From: Ktedonobacteraceae bacterium
GTDB lineage: Bacteria; Chloroflexota; Ktedonobacteria; Ktedonobacterales; Ktedonobacteraceae
Assembly: GCA_035653615.1 (NCBI GenBank)
Contig: DASRBN010000031.1
Span: forward strand, 1-64,000
Length of the DNA stretch: 64,000 bases
Reading direction: 5' to 3'
The notes below the pieces were generated by a model. The model saw only the letters and a list, made by a program, of their open reading frames with translations. It ran no database searches and had not been told where the DNA came from. Of the stretch, positions 44,425 through 54,465 are shown one piece after another. Within the stretch, counting starts at the first letter, position 1, and each line of letters opens with the position of its first letter. The position numbers were made by a program, and so were the translations under genes.

Positions 44425-46023
44425 ATGTCGAATCTTGAAGGCGCAATGCTGAGTGATTACCTCTTGCTAGAGTGCATAAGCAGAGGAGGCGTGGCCGATG
44501 TGTATCGTGCCCGCCAGACGGGAGAAGGGAATTATGAGGTAGCCGTGAAGATTTTCCGCCCCGGTTATGCTCAGCTCGCTTCCTTTCGTGACTATTTTAT
44601 GGCGGAGGCGGAAAAGGTTGGCCAGTTTGACCACCCGAATATTCTGCCGTTTCTCGAATTTGGCGAAGGTGACGGATTACTCTACTGTATCACTCCATTT
44701 GTGGCCGGTGGAACGCTTGAAGATTTGCTGAGACGTGTTGGCGGAAAATTTTCTGCTATCCAGGCATTGCCGATCATGCACCAATTGTGCGGCGCGGTCC
44801 AGTATGCCCATGATCGTGATGTAATTCATGGCAACATCAAACCCTCGAATGTTTTTGTGGCAACGGATGGCCGTATGTTGCTCTCCGATTTTGGCATTGC
44901 GCGTGGCTACGACGATAGCCAGCAGTCGCTTACGCGTGTCGGTTGGGGTTCGGCGGAATATGCTGCCCCAGAGCAATCACTTGGCGTGACGAGGGCGTCG
45001 AGTGATATCTATGCCCTGGGTGTATTGCTGTTTCGTATTCTGACGGGCCATCCTCCTTTTACCGGCCAATCTCCTATCGAGGTGCTACTCAAGCATGTGC
45101 GACAGCAGCCTCCGTCCGCGCGCAGCTTTGATCCGAACATTTCGGATGCCGTAGATGGCGTTGTGCATATGGCTATGCAGAAACGTTCAGGTGATCGCTT
45201 CGCCTCCGCACAAGAATTCAGTCATGCGCTGCAGGCAGCCGTCACCGTAGCGCCCATCGCCTCACCGGTCGCCAGGTCTATTTCTTTGACAACACGCCAG
45301 CTGGCGCCCATTTCGCCTCATCCTTTCGATGACCCGCATACTCCGCTGCCCCCAACTGTAGCTTTCACACCGCCTCCTGTCAATCCCCCTCCTGCGGCAG
45401 AACTGTTCGCTTCCAACGTGCCCGTGCAACAGTCCTCCAGCCCGTTAACTAGACCTGCTGAAGTTACCGACGTCACCGAGATACGCAGGAAGAGCTTCCT
45501 GGAAGAAAATGAGGACGCCGGGGATAGCATCTTCTGGTCCGCGAACCCACTTGAATGGTCGCCCATCGGCAACCGGCCGGAGGGTTCAGCTCCATTGACC
45601 GCATCGGAATACCTTGATAGCAAAGCAGTAGTGCCGGAAGACGAGACACAAAAGATTTTGCGTGAGGACGAGCGGCCACAGAAAGGGGAAGAAGTCTTGC
45701 CGGCAAATGTACAAGCCCAGGAAGTTATCGTTCCTGCTCCTGAAAAAGAACCAGGCAAGGGGAAAAATCGTAATAAAATCCTGCCCATACTCGTTGTTAT
45801 CTTGCTTTTGATCGGTCTGCTAGGAGCGCTGCTTTCTAGCTTTCTTTTCCCTGGACCATCCGGCAGTCATTCTGGCAGCGCTCAGCCGACATTGCCGGCA
45901 AGTATCAGCTTCCTTTCAACCACGCCAGGTCTGGCCGATCTGTCAAATAATGGCGTAGTTCCCTTTAAAGAGAATATGGCACAGGTGGCGCTGGAGAGTC
46001 ATATACGCGGTCCCAAAGTGTAG
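44425..46023 (+). CDS. Ser/Thr kinase-like membrane protein with HGN in place of HRD
   Basis: Residues 12-270 form a kinase fold with a modified glycine loop (ISRGGVADVY, 18-27), Lys42 in VAVK, Glu in helix C, and DFG intact (Asp155-Gly157), then APE (YAAPEQ). The catalytic loop reads HGNIKPSN (135-142), so the HRD aspartate is Asn137 while Lys139 and Asn142 remain. It can probably bind ATP, but catalysis is doubtful. A Pro-rich linker (about 290-450) leads to one membrane helix (about 455-478, ILPILVVILLLIGLLGALL) and a roughly 50-residue outer tail. It is the first of three related genes. A weak hairpin (GGACAC 44372-44377, GTGTCC 44418-44423) could mask its start codon. Confidence 0.85.
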   Translation: MSNLEGAMLSDYLLLECISRGGVADVYRARQTGEGNYEVAVKIFRPGYAQLASFRDYFMAEAEKVGQFDHPNILPFLEFGEGDGLLYCITPFVAGGTLEDLLRRVGGKFSAIQALPIMHQLCGAVQYAHDRDVIHGNIKPSNVFVATDGRMLLSDFGIARGYDDSQQSLTRVGWGSAEYAAPEQSLGVTRASSDIYALGVLLFRILTGHPPFTGQSPIEVLLKHVRQQPPSARSFDPNISDAVDGVVHMAMQKRSGDRFASAQEFSHALQAAVTVAPIASPVARSISLTTRQLAPISPHPFDDPHTPLPPTVAFTPPPVNPPPAAELFASNVPVQQSSSPLTRPAEVTDVTEIRRKSFLEENEDAGDSIFWSANPLEWSPIGNRPEGSAPLTASEYLDSKAVVPEDETQKILREDERPQKGEEVLPANVQAQEVIVPAPEKEPGKGKNRNKILPILVVILLLIGLLGALLSSFLFPGPSGSHSGSAQPTLPASISFLSTTPGLADLSNNGVVPFKENMAQVALESHIRGPKV

Positions 46024-46037
46024 GAGGAGAGACATCT

Positions 46038-48065
46038 ATGGCAGAGCTTGCCGGGGTGATGGTGGGAAATTATTTTTTACTGGAACGCCTGGATAGTGAG
46101 GGGATGGTTGAAACATATCGCGCTCGTCCAACGACACAGGGAGGCTTTGATGTCATATTGCGCCTTTTTCGACCCCAGTTTCCAGACCCAACGGGATTCC
46201 AGGAGCATTTTGCGGCGGAGGTGGAAAAGGTCTGGCGTTGCCACCATGAACATATCCAGCCCTTGCTCGAATTTGGAGCCGGTGAGGGTCTGCTCTACTG
46301 TGTGACGCGCCTGATAGAGGCCGAGACGCTAGAGCAATTTCTGCAGCGTATGGAGGGACAGGCAGCGTCCATGTCCGCCGTTGTGGGTCTGATGGATCAG
46401 TTGTGCGATGCCCTGCACTATGCCCACGAACGCGGTATCGTGCATGGGAATCTACAGCCCTCAAGCATTCTATTACAAGATGGCGGACGCCTGTTGCTTA
46501 CCAATTTCAGCATGAAGCGCATCTACCAGGAGGGTGAGCCGCTAATGGCTCAGATCGAAGAGGGTAATGCAGCCTATGTTGCGCCGGAACAGGTCGTTGG
46601 TATGATAACGCCCGCCAGCGATATTTACGCCGCGGGCGTACTGCTCTTTCGCCTGCTAACGGGGCGTCTTCCGTACGAGGGTGAAAGCGCTGGCGAGATT
46701 GCCCTCAAACATACAAATGAACCTATTCCATCACTGCGCGAGCTGCGCCCGGACCTATCGGAAGCCGTGGAACTCGTCGTGCGTGTGGCGCTGGCGAAGA
46801 CGCCGCAGGGTCGTTTCCCCGATGCTACAGCCCTCGCGCAGGCCCTGCATGCCGCGGTTTCGTCCAATAATCCGCCGGTTATCGCTGTTCAACCCGAACG
46901 CCGCATATTCGTTCGTTCTCGCCGCACTCCTTTTACCTGGAAACGGGCGCTTACCCTGCTGGCTATTGTGCTGGTCTTGTTCGGATTATCCGGCACGCTC
47001 CTCTTTTTCTCAGCACTGCCGCTACATCTCCAGGATATCCCCGGCCTGGTATTTCACAACCTTGGACAGTCCGGCGTGGGATCAATAAAGGCGAACAGTA
47101 CCGCGCCCCCTGTCAGCGCTACCTCATCGCCCGGTGGGTTTCCTATGCCGACCTCAGTTACCGGCGGAGTACCCCCGGTTCAATCGACAGTTCCTCCCGG
47201 CAAGATTGCGCAGACCCCATCCGCCGGTGGTACGCCCGTCCCTGATCCAGGCATTACTCCATCTCCTACGCCTCCTCCTGTATGCATAGGTGGAACGCTT
47301 GCTATTGATGGGCCGGCCAATCTGGTGCCGTTGCTGCAACAGGTAAACAGCGACTATACCAATGTTTGCCCGCAATTGGCTGTCTCGCTCAAGACAAATA
47401 CTGATCGAACCTCGCTCAATCTCCTACAAAATGGTCAGATCGATGTTGCCACCACAGATTTGACCGCGAGTTCTTCCTGGAACGTGAGTGATCACGCTGT
47501 CGCAGCCATACTTTATACGTTGATTGCCAGTCCTGATGTGCAGATCAGTGGCTTAACCGTGGCGCAGGTACAGGGTATCTACGCGGGAAAGATCACAAAT
47601 TGGGCGCAGGTTGGGGGACCCGATGAAGCGATTACCGTAATCTTGCGGCCAACCAACGATGGCATTACCCCAATTTTCCGCACATTTGTCTTGAATGGAG
47701 CGCCTCAACGAGTCAAAGGGATGCGCTTGAAACCCGATTCGCCGGGACTGGCAGTTCAGGCCGTATCAGCTACGCCAGGCGCGATCAGCTATGTGCCTTT
47801 AGGAGCGATCCAGGGAGCAAATGTACAGGTACTCTCCATCAATGGCATATATCCTGACGCTCAAACGCTTGAGAATGGTAGCTACTCGTTCTGGAGCGTC
47901 GAACATTGCTATACTTCGGGTAGTGGTTCGTTACAATTCCAGGAGTATTTACAATTTTTCGAGAGCGGTCAAGAAGAAAACGTGTTGTCACAATTCGGAG
48001 CCATCCCGATCAACCTGATTGACCCAAATATTGTGGCGACGCACCTGCCCGGCCCGCAAATATAA
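46038..48065 (+). CDS. Transmembrane pseudokinase with PstS-like binding domain
   Basis: The kinase-like part (residues 12-275) aligns almost position by position with the gene upstream but is inactivated. The glycine loop is LDSEGMVETY, the VAVK lysine is Arg42 (VILRLF), HRD is HGN (136-138), the catalytic-loop Lys and Asn are Gln140 and Ser143, and DFG is NFS (156-158). A membrane helix follows (about 305-328) and then a Pro/Thr linker. From residue 414 (CIGGTLAIDGPANLVPLLQQ) to the end it is a PstS-like phosphate/anion-binding domain with LTVAQVQGIYAGKITNWAQVGG. AGGAGGAG precedes the ATG, 14 nt after the first gene, so they form an operon. A sensor role is inferred. Confidence 0.87.
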   Translation: MAELAGVMVGNYFLLERLDSEGMVETYRARPTTQGGFDVILRLFRPQFPDPTGFQEHFAAEVEKVWRCHHEHIQPLLEFGAGEGLLYCVTRLIEAETLEQFLQRMEGQAASMSAVVGLMDQLCDALHYAHERGIVHGNLQPSSILLQDGGRLLLTNFSMKRIYQEGEPLMAQIEEGNAAYVAPEQVVGMITPASDIYAAGVLLFRLLTGRLPYEGESAGEIALKHTNEPIPSLRELRPDLSEAVELVVRVALAKTPQGRFPDATALAQALHAAVSSNNPPVIAVQPERRIFVRSRRTPFTWKRALTLLAIVLVLFGLSGTLLFFSALPLHLQDIPGLVFHNLGQSGVGSIKANSTAPPVSATSSPGGFPMPTSVTGGVPPVQSTVPPGKIAQTPSAGGTPVPDPGITPSPTPPPVCIGGTLAIDGPANLVPLLQQVNSDYTNVCPQLAVSLKTNTDRTSLNLLQNGQIDVATTDLTASSSWNVSDHAVAAILYTLIASPDVQISGLTVAQVQGIYAGKITNWAQVGGPDEAITVILRPTNDGITPIFRTFVLNGAPQRVKGMRLKPDSPGLAVQAVSATPGAISYVPLGAIQGANVQVLSINGIYPDAQTLENGSYSFWSVEHCYTSGSGSLQFQEYLQFFESGQEENVLSQFGAIPINLIDPNIVATHLPGPQI

Positions 48066-48259
48066 TAGGGCAATTCACCATACACAAAGTGATATGTGAT
48101 GATATCTTTTGAAATATAAAGATACAAATTTTTTTACCCCTTCTTTCCTATTTTCTTTGACAATGGGCGATTCTTAGGGCACTCTTAGAAGAGAATTGTC
48201 AAGCAGCCTGATTGATCGAATATGCCACCCCCTGTATGGTAGGAAGTGAAGGTGACAGT

Positions 48260-50968
48260 ATGCGATGCCCTCGTTGTAACTTTGCGGGAGAGCCATTACA
48301 TGGTGGTTGTACTCGCTGCGGCTACCGGTTCACAAAACCATACTCTCTTTCTGTTGTGGATAGAAGTCAGTATGCAACAATACCCCTGGCCCGGTCTTCC
48401 GGCGCGCTCGTCGCGGAGAGGCTCAATCGGGGCGATGTTTTGCGCCAGGGGCGTTATCGTTTGATAGAGCAACTTGTCCTGCCTGAGAATCAGCAGGATC
48501 AGGGGACGGCCTGGCTTGCGAATGATGTGCAGGCAACGCCTGGGCATGTGATTATTCGCCAGGTAGCACCGCTTAATGGAAGCGTGGGACATAAGATGCA
48601 TGTAGTGCGCTCGATTGCGCTACGGTTCTCGGAGCTTTCTCAGCATCCCGGCTTCCCGAAGGTCCTGGATGTATTCAGTGAGAAGGACGATTTCTTTATC
48701 GTTCTGGAACATGAAGACGGCGAGACGCTGGCAAGGGTACTCAACCGGCAGGGAGGAGCCTTACCTGAGCGAATCGTGGCAGAATATGGGCGGCAACTGT
48801 GTGAAATGCTTACGGTGATGGCGCGGCACCAGCCCCCACTGGTACATGGCGCTATCAGTCCCGATACGATTGTAGTAAGTCCTGATAAGAGCCGTGTTTC
48901 GCTGATGCATATGCCCTTGTTTCCTCCACAGGAACCACCGCATAGTAAGGTATTATCGGGTTATCGTGCGCCTGAGCAAGTGCGAGGCAACATTGAGCCT
49001 TCGTCCGATCTGTATTCGCTGGCAGCAACGTTACATCACGCGGTAACCGGCTATGACCCGGGTGAGCGGATGGCTTTCTTCCATCCCCCGGCGCGTCGCC
49101 TGAATCCCACCGTCTCGCCGCGCATGGAAACGATTCTTGCCCAGGAATTGCGCCTTTCTCCTCAACAACGATACGCGCGTCCTTTTGATATGCAGAAAGA
49201 CCTGGCTGCGTTGCTGTCTTCATATGGACCCGACAGTGACGCGCTTCCGGCAGTTACCCCTCAGGTGCTGCGCCTGGAGTCCCTGCGGTTGCGGCAGCGC
49301 AGTAAAAATCGCAGTCTGATGGAAATGGGCATTCTTGCGGGCGTGGTTCTGCTTCTCCTTTTAGGTTTCCTGCTCATCTACTTGCGCCCATTTGCCGCAT
49401 ATTATGCCGCCGAGGGTGCTTCTACACGAAATGCGACAGCGACTGCCGTTGTCCAACAAAAAGCTCTGCAAACGGAGCTGGCCCTGGAACAAAACCTCTT
49501 TCAACAAAAACATATTGGCATCAGCGATGGACGGTTTGTTTTCGATACGTTCCACGGCCGTTCAGATGTCAGCGACAAGGAACAGGCCGCGACTGCTATC
49601 TTGCAGGGCAATTGGAGCGCCGCCGTCAATGCTTTCACCAAAGCGACGACAGAAGACCCGGTTGACGGAGAGGCGCTCATCTACAATGAAGACCTGCATA
49701 TCTTGCTGAATAATGCCCCGTATGTCACGATTGTCCTGGGACTTCCTATCGATAACAGCGATGCAGACATCAATATTGGCCGTAGTGATATGCAATCGAC
49801 GTACCTGGCGCAGCACAGGATTAATACCGGCAACCTGCTACCAGGCGGATTGAAGCTGCGCATTTTGATCGATAATTCAGGATCGAACGATAGCGATGTG
49901 GGTGCGGTGGCGCAGTTCGTTGCGAATCGCGTCAACAATCTCGGGAACCAGGATCATATTATTGCTGTGATTGGTTGGCCCTACAGTTCTCAAACTATCA
50001 ACGCTGAAAGTATCATTGCCTCGGTGCATATTCCTCTCATTTCACAGACGGCATCGAGCGTGAAATTGAGCGGCAGCAGTCCCTATTTCTTCCGCGTCAA
50101 TCCGCCGGACGATCAACAGGGAAAAGCGTTAGGAGCCTATGCGGTCAACCAGCTAAGGGCAAAGAGGATTCTGGTACTGCAAGATCAATCCGATCCATAT
50201 AGTGTTTCGCTGGCCAATGCATTTACTTCCAGCGTGCAGTCTTTGCATGCGACTGCTATCAATAACCCCAACGACTTCTTTACTGAAACAACTACAACAG
50301 TGCGCCAGTATCAGCAAATCGTATTCGATGCCGCCAGACAAAGGGCGAATCTCATCCTTATAGCGGGACTCGATGTTGATGCAGTACGCCTGGCACATGC
50401 ATTGGGCAATGCTTCCCGCTTGAATCCTGGCAGTACCTACCTTGCCGATTTAAAAATACTGGGTGGAGACGCCATAGATACAGGCTTGCTGCTAGGACAG
50501 GGCAACGGTCCTGATGCGGCTCTGGCACGCGGGTTCCCACAAGATATGCAGCGACTTATCTTTACCGCTTTTGGCCATCCAGCAGAATGGAGTTTCCTCA
50601 AGGTCCCGAAGGGCCAACAGCCCCCATTTTTCACCGACTGGTCTGCTACATACCAGAGTTCCAGCGTGGAAAACATCAATGCTCCTGCCCCTGGTAATGA
50701 TGCTATTCTCACGTATGATGCCCTCGGAGTTGTTCTCGATGCCGCTTCACTGGTCAAGGGAGCGCTGACGGGCCAGGCGATTCGAGATGCGCTGGCTTCG
50801 CTTGGGCAGGGGACTACTCCCGCGTATCAGGGCATCAGCGGGCGTATTCTCTTCGATAACCAGGGCAATCCAATTGATAAGGCGGTGGTCGTGCTACAGG
50901 TGAAAGGCGGAAGTAAGGGAAATCAGATCGTTCTCTTGAAGGTTGCGGGGACGTTTTTTGCGAAATAA
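48260..50968 (+). CDS. Zinc-ribbon pseudokinase receptor with LivJ-like ligand-binding domain
   Basis: The 902-aa product starts with a zinc ribbon (Cys3, Cys6, Cys17, Cys20). A kinase fold (about residues 50-320) has lost every catalytic residue: VIIRQ for VAVK, HGAISPDT for HRDxKxxN and LMHM for DFG, while RAPEQVRG and DLYSLAATLHHAVTG keep the fold. A membrane helix lies at about 356-378 (ILAGVVLLLLLGFLLIYL), then a TPR-like segment (about 435-470) and a type I periplasmic-binding domain of the amino-acid receptor class to the C-terminus. ATG 48260 follows GAAGGTGA; the 48212 frame start is rejected. It lies 194 nt after the PstS-type gene. Confidence 0.87.
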   Translation: MRCPRCNFAGEPLHGGCTRCGYRFTKPYSLSVVDRSQYATIPLARSSGALVAERLNRGDVLRQGRYRLIEQLVLPENQQDQGTAWLANDVQATPGHVIIRQVAPLNGSVGHKMHVVRSIALRFSELSQHPGFPKVLDVFSEKDDFFIVLEHEDGETLARVLNRQGGALPERIVAEYGRQLCEMLTVMARHQPPLVHGAISPDTIVVSPDKSRVSLMHMPLFPPQEPPHSKVLSGYRAPEQVRGNIEPSSDLYSLAATLHHAVTGYDPGERMAFFHPPARRLNPTVSPRMETILAQELRLSPQQRYARPFDMQKDLAALLSSYGPDSDALPAVTPQVLRLESLRLRQRSKNRSLMEMGILAGVVLLLLLGFLLIYLRPFAAYYAAEGASTRNATATAVVQQKALQTELALEQNLFQQKHIGISDGRFVFDTFHGRSDVSDKEQAATAILQGNWSAAVNAFTKATTEDPVDGEALIYNEDLHILLNNAPYVTIVLGLPIDNSDADINIGRSDMQSTYLAQHRINTGNLLPGGLKLRILIDNSGSNDSDVGAVAQFVANRVNNLGNQDHIIAVIGWPYSSQTINAESIIASVHIPLISQTASSVKLSGSSPYFFRVNPPDDQQGKALGAYAVNQLRAKRILVLQDQSDPYSVSLANAFTSSVQSLHATAINNPNDFFTETTTTVRQYQQIVFDAARQRANLILIAGLDVDAVRLAHALGNASRLNPGSTYLADLKILGGDAIDTGLLLGQGNGPDAALARGFPQDMQRLIFTAFGHPAEWSFLKVPKGQQPPFFTDWSATYQSSSVENINAPAPGNDAILTYDALGVVLDAASLVKGALTGQAIRDALASLGQGTTPAYQGISGRILFDNQGNPIDKAVVVLQVKGGSKGNQIVLLKVAGTFFAK

Positions 50969-51020
50969 CGTCCTGTTTTGCTGAGAAATGCCTCACAGCC
51001 TGATTTTGAGCGTTCAAAGA

Positions 51021-51049
51021 TTGACAAACGTCGAACCTCTTTGTATAGT
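51021..51049 (+). promoter_or_regulatory. Promoter TTGACA-N17-TATAGT of the fatty-acyl-CoA synthetase
   Basis: TTGACA at 51021-51026 and TATAGT at 51044-51049 are 17 nt apart. The leader to ATG 51101 is about 45 nt. This is one of the best promoter matches on the plus strand. Confidence 0.85.
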
Positions 51050-51100
51050 AAAATTTAGCGAACAGTCAATCTTTCTCGCTTGAGTCAAAGGAGAATCCAC

Positions 51101-52849
51101 ATGGTTGATACCCGCATGGACGCGCCTGGCGAAGCCGTCGAGCAGGCGCCTCGATTACTCAGCTACACAAGTGGTACCAGTACAATTCCGCTCCTGGGGC
51201 TGACCATCGGCGACCAGTTCGATCTGACGGTCAGTCGTTACCCCGACAATCCGGCACTTATTTCACGTCACCAGCACATTCATTGGACGTATCGCGAGCT
51301 TCAGGCCCAGGTCGATCAGTGCGCGCGAGGCCTGCTGCACCTGGGTTTCCAGAAGGGCGAGCGAGTGGGCATCTGGGCGCCCAACTGCGCCGAGTGGGCC
51401 ATCACGCAGTTCGCCACCAGCAAGCTCGGCATTATCCTGGTCAATATCAATCCGGCATACAGGCTGCACGAGTTGGAATACGTCCTCAATCAGTCGGGCT
51501 GCAGTGGGATTGTCATTGCCTCGGCTTTCAAGACATCAAATTATACCGAGATGCTTCAGACCCTGGCGCCAGAACTCGCGCAGTGCGAAGTTGGCCGGCT
51601 GCAAGCGGAGAAGCTCCCCAGCCTCAGAACGGTCATTCGTATTGGCGAGGATCGCATTCCCGGTATGCTGCCCTGGAAAGAACTGCTGGCCATGGGTGAC
51701 AACGTCAGCCAGGAAACGCTCAAGCAGGTGCAGCAAGATCAGGAATTTGACGACCCGATCAACATCCAGTATACCAGCGGGACGACCGGCTTCCCCAAGG
51801 GGGCGACGCTCAGCCATCACAACATTCTCAACAATGGCTATTTTGTTGCTGAATTGCAAAATATCACGCCGCAGGATAAAATGTGCATCCCCGTGCCGCT
51901 GTATCACTGCTTCGGCATGGTCATGGGCAATCTGGGCTGTGTAACCCACGGTGCGGCGATGGTCTATCCTGCCGAGAGCTTTGACCCGCTGGCTACAATG
52001 GAGGCCGTGCAGGAGGAACGCTGCACTTCCCTCTACGGCGTGCCAACCATGTTCATTGCTGAGCTCAATCATCCTGAGTTCAAGCGCTTCGACTTCAGCA
52101 GCCTGCGCACCGGTGTGATGGCCGGTTCACCCTGCCCGGTCGAGGTGATGAAGCGCGTCAACACCGAGATGCACATGCCGGAGGTCGAGATTTGTTATGG
52201 CATGACCGAGACGAGTCCCGTATCCACGCAAACAAGGGTTGATTCGCCTTTCGACAAACGGGTCGGCACGGTCGGTCAGATTGGCCCTCACCTGGAGATC
52301 AAGATTGTTGATCCTCAGACAGGCAAGGTCGTGCCGATTGGCCAGCCGGGAGAACTCTGCACGCGCGGCTACAGTGTAATGCTGGGCTACTGGAACAATC
52401 CCGAGGCTACGGCCAACGCCATCGACGCTGCCCGCTGGATGCATACCGGCGACCTCGCGACAATGGACGAGGAAGGCTATATCAATATCGTTGGACGTAT
52501 CAAGGACATGATTATTCGTGGCGGCGAGAACGTCTATCCACGCGAGGTCGAAGAGTTCCTCTATACCCATCCGAAGATTCGTGATGTGCAGGTCGTCGGA
52601 GTTCCCGACGTGAAATACGGCGAAGCGGTCATGGCCTTCGTGCAACTTCATCCAGGCGAATCGGCCACCGAAGAAGAGATTCGCGCCTTCTGCCAGGGCA
52701 AGATCGCTCACTACAAGATCCCGCGCTACGTCAAATTCGTCGATAGCTTCCCCATGACTGTGACAGGCAAGATTCAGAAATTCAAGATGCGCGAGAGTGC
52801 CATCGAAGAACTGGGCTTGCAAGATGCCGCGTCTATAAAGACAGCATAG
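51101..52849 (+). CDS. Fatty-acyl-CoA synthetase (AMP-forming)
   Basis: The 582-aa adenylate-forming enzyme shows the P-loop [13 protein letters not shown], the A5 motif [33 protein letters not shown] and [15 protein letters not shown], and the catalytic Lys in [12 protein letters not shown]. It is closest in layout to medium-/long-chain FadD-type proteins annotated as AMP-binding. It differs clearly from the two tandem ligases at 22908 and 24596. AAAGGAG precedes the ATG at 51101, and an in-frame TTG at 51080 is rejected. It is monocistronic, with its own promoter and a hairpin after the stop. Confidence 0.9.
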   Translation: MVDTRMDAPGEAVEQAPRLLSYTSGTSTIPLLGLTIGDQFDLTVSRYPDNPALISRHQHIHWTYRELQAQVDQCARGLLHLGFQKGERVGIWAPNCAEWAITQFATSKLGIILVNINPAYRLHELEYVLNQSGCSGIVIASAFKTSNYTEMLQTLAPELAQCEVGRLQAEKLPSLRTVIRIGEDRIPGMLPWKELLAMGDNVSQETLKQVQQDQEFDDPINIQYTSGTTGFPKGATLSHHNILNNGYFVAELQNITPQDKMCIPVPLYHCFGMVMGNLGCVTHGAAMVYPAESFDPLATMEAVQEERCTSLYGVPTMFIAELNHPEFKRFDFSSLRTGVMAGSPCPVEVMKRVNTEMHMPEVEICYGMTETSPVSTQTRVDSPFDKRVGTVGQIGPHLEIKIVDPQTGKVVPIGQPGELCTRGYSVMLGYWNNPEATANAIDAARWMHTGDLATMDEEGYINIVGRIKDMIIRGGENVYPREVEEFLYTHPKIRDVQVVGVPDVKYGEAVMAFVQLHPGESATEEEIRAFCQGKIAHYKIPRYVKFVDSFPMTVTGKIQKFKMRESAIEELGLQDAASIKTA

Positions 52850-52874
52850 TAATTTGTATGAGCAGCGAATAAAC

Positions 52875-52916
52875 AGAGAACCTCTACCAGACCACCCGGT
52901 CTGATAGAGGTTCTCT
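52875..52916 (+). terminator. Hairpin after the fatty-acyl-CoA synthetase gene
   Basis: Nineteen-bp arms (52875-52893, 52898-52916; 18 of 19 paired) with a 4-nt loop lie 25 nt after the stop codon and between convergent genes. The T-tract is weak (TTACTTATCC), so termination is probable rather than certain. Confidence 0.65.
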
Positions 52917-52971
52917 TACTTATCCCCATATCCATACGGGAATGTCTACCAGGTAGATGCTTCTCACATAG

Positions 52972-54219
52972 CTAAAGGCTCACCCGGCGGGCGGTATTAA
53001 ATAAGCCGCCCGTCATCACCTGTCTGACGGCCTGGCGAGAGGTCGTATTGCCTATGCCCGGGCTTATAATAGCGTCCGTCAACTGCTGTGGATCGATATG
53101 ATCGAACAGGTCCCTGCCCTTTGGATTGAACAGATCTTTGGCCACACCGGGTGTAAATCTGGCCTGCTCTTTGCGTCCCCGGCCTAGAATAATGGTGCGC
53201 TCACAATAACCATGCAGGCCGGGATGAGTTCCACCAAATAATGCGATGATTTTAACCGTATTTCTGGGAGACAATTCCTGACTTGCCGGTTGCGCGATCT
53301 TCTTTGTGGCCGCCGCGAGATGCATAACGCTGGTATCCCCAGTGACGAAAATATCGCATTGATCTATCAGCGCCGCCAGCTCGAGCAATTTATGTTTTGG
53401 TTGCGCGGGCATCGCGAAGACACGACCCGGAAATGAGGGCGCAAGCGCATTTAATAAGCGTTCTGATGCCTGTTCGTCCGTATAACCTGGTAATATGCTC
53501 ACGACAAGATTCTGGTCCATCTTGAGTGCAGCTGCGATACCATCGGCCAGCAGGTGGGTTGGTGGCCGGGTGATTACGGATGATGTGTCCGGCGCGACCA
53601 GTAGCAGCTTACTCTGCTCAGGCGGAACAGTAGCGCGTTCTTTCATATAGCCAGCCTCTTGTCTGGCCTGTTGTACATGTTCGGGGCAGATGTAGAGGGG
53701 GATGGTTTCACCGGCCGATGGTTCAGGCTCTTTCACCCCAAAAAACTTATTGATGCTCAGACGAATTATTTTTTGGATTGGCATATCGTCATACTTGCGC
53801 AGCGTTGAAATGAGTTGCACTACCTGCTTAAGGTTGAGAAACAGGACCGGGGTATGTAATCGGTAAAAAAAGACGGGCGCGAACATGAATGTCAGTACGG
53901 CGGCATAGTTCTGGCTGCGCAGGTACTCGACTAATTTTCTCGTCTCGGGGGGCAGGAAAAGGCCGCGTTTCCACGTGCCAGGCTCGTTAGTTGGGAATAG
54001 TTTTTTATCGACCTGTATAAGGTGGTGAATTCGAGGGTCTTCTTGCAGTATTTCGACCTGCGTCTGGTTACAAAGAACATCGATTTCGACGTTTCCGGCA
54101 GGATCATTGCGTCGAATCTGATCGACGGCGCTCAATCCGACAACAATAGCATCGCCGATGCCCCATGGCATCGTAACTAACAATCGGGTTCCATCAATTT
54201 CGTTGTGTAAGTGCTTCAT
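52972..54219 (-). CDS. Glycosyltransferase family 9 (heptosyltransferase-like) protein
   Basis: The 415-aa product begins with the GT9-type start LLVTMPWGIGDAIVVG. Its C-terminal half has SILPGYTDEQASERLL, a VTGDTSVMHLAAA nucleotide-sugar site and IIALFGGTHPGLHGYC, all in GT9 order. GT9 enzymes transfer heptose or similar sugars to lipid or surface glycans. In a cell without LPS the acceptor is unknown. The start at 54219 was chosen because it fits the family and has AGGA about 9 nt upstream; the frame remains open upstream to 54387 without family similarity. Confidence 0.78.
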   Translation of the reverse strand: MKHLHNEIDGTRLLVTMPWGIGDAIVVGLSAVDQIRRNDPAGNVEIDVLCNQTQVEILQEDPRIHHLIQVDKKLFPTNEPGTWKRGLFLPPETRKLVEYLRSQNYAAVLTFMFAPVFFYRLHTPVLFLNLKQVVQLISTLRKYDDMPIQKIIRLSINKFFGVKEPEPSAGETIPLYICPEHVQQARQEAGYMKERATVPPEQSKLLLVAPDTSSVITRPPTHLLADGIAAALKMDQNLVVSILPGYTDEQASERLLNALAPSFPGRVFAMPAQPKHKLLELAALIDQCDIFVTGDTSVMHLAAATKKIAQPASQELSPRNTVKIIALFGGTHPGLHGYCERTIILGRGRKEQARFTPGVAKDLFNPKGRDLFDHIDPQQLTDAIISPGIGNTTSRQAVRQVMTGGLFNTARRVSL

Positions 54220-54465
54220 ATGAATGTATCCTATGGTTCTCCCTCTATTGAGTAATTTCGGGGAGCCCTCTTTATGAATGAATGCGAAGATCAGGCTCCT
54301 ATGTTCACCCGAAACATGTGGGTTATTCGCCAGGCAGCATTGCTTAAACTGCGAGTGGCGGGGAGGAATCCATGTTCCTACTTTCAAGTACGTACCGAGA
54401 AAGGAAAAGAATACTCAGCTGCATGTTATTGCATTGACAGAAATGGATTGAAGCAGCTACCGCTA

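Noticed and set aside
44425-50968. Defence island or toxin-antitoxin interpretation of the kinase-like cluster
   Set aside because: No nuclease, helicase, NTPase or small antitoxin-like gene is present. The proteins are membrane receptors with solute-binding domains.
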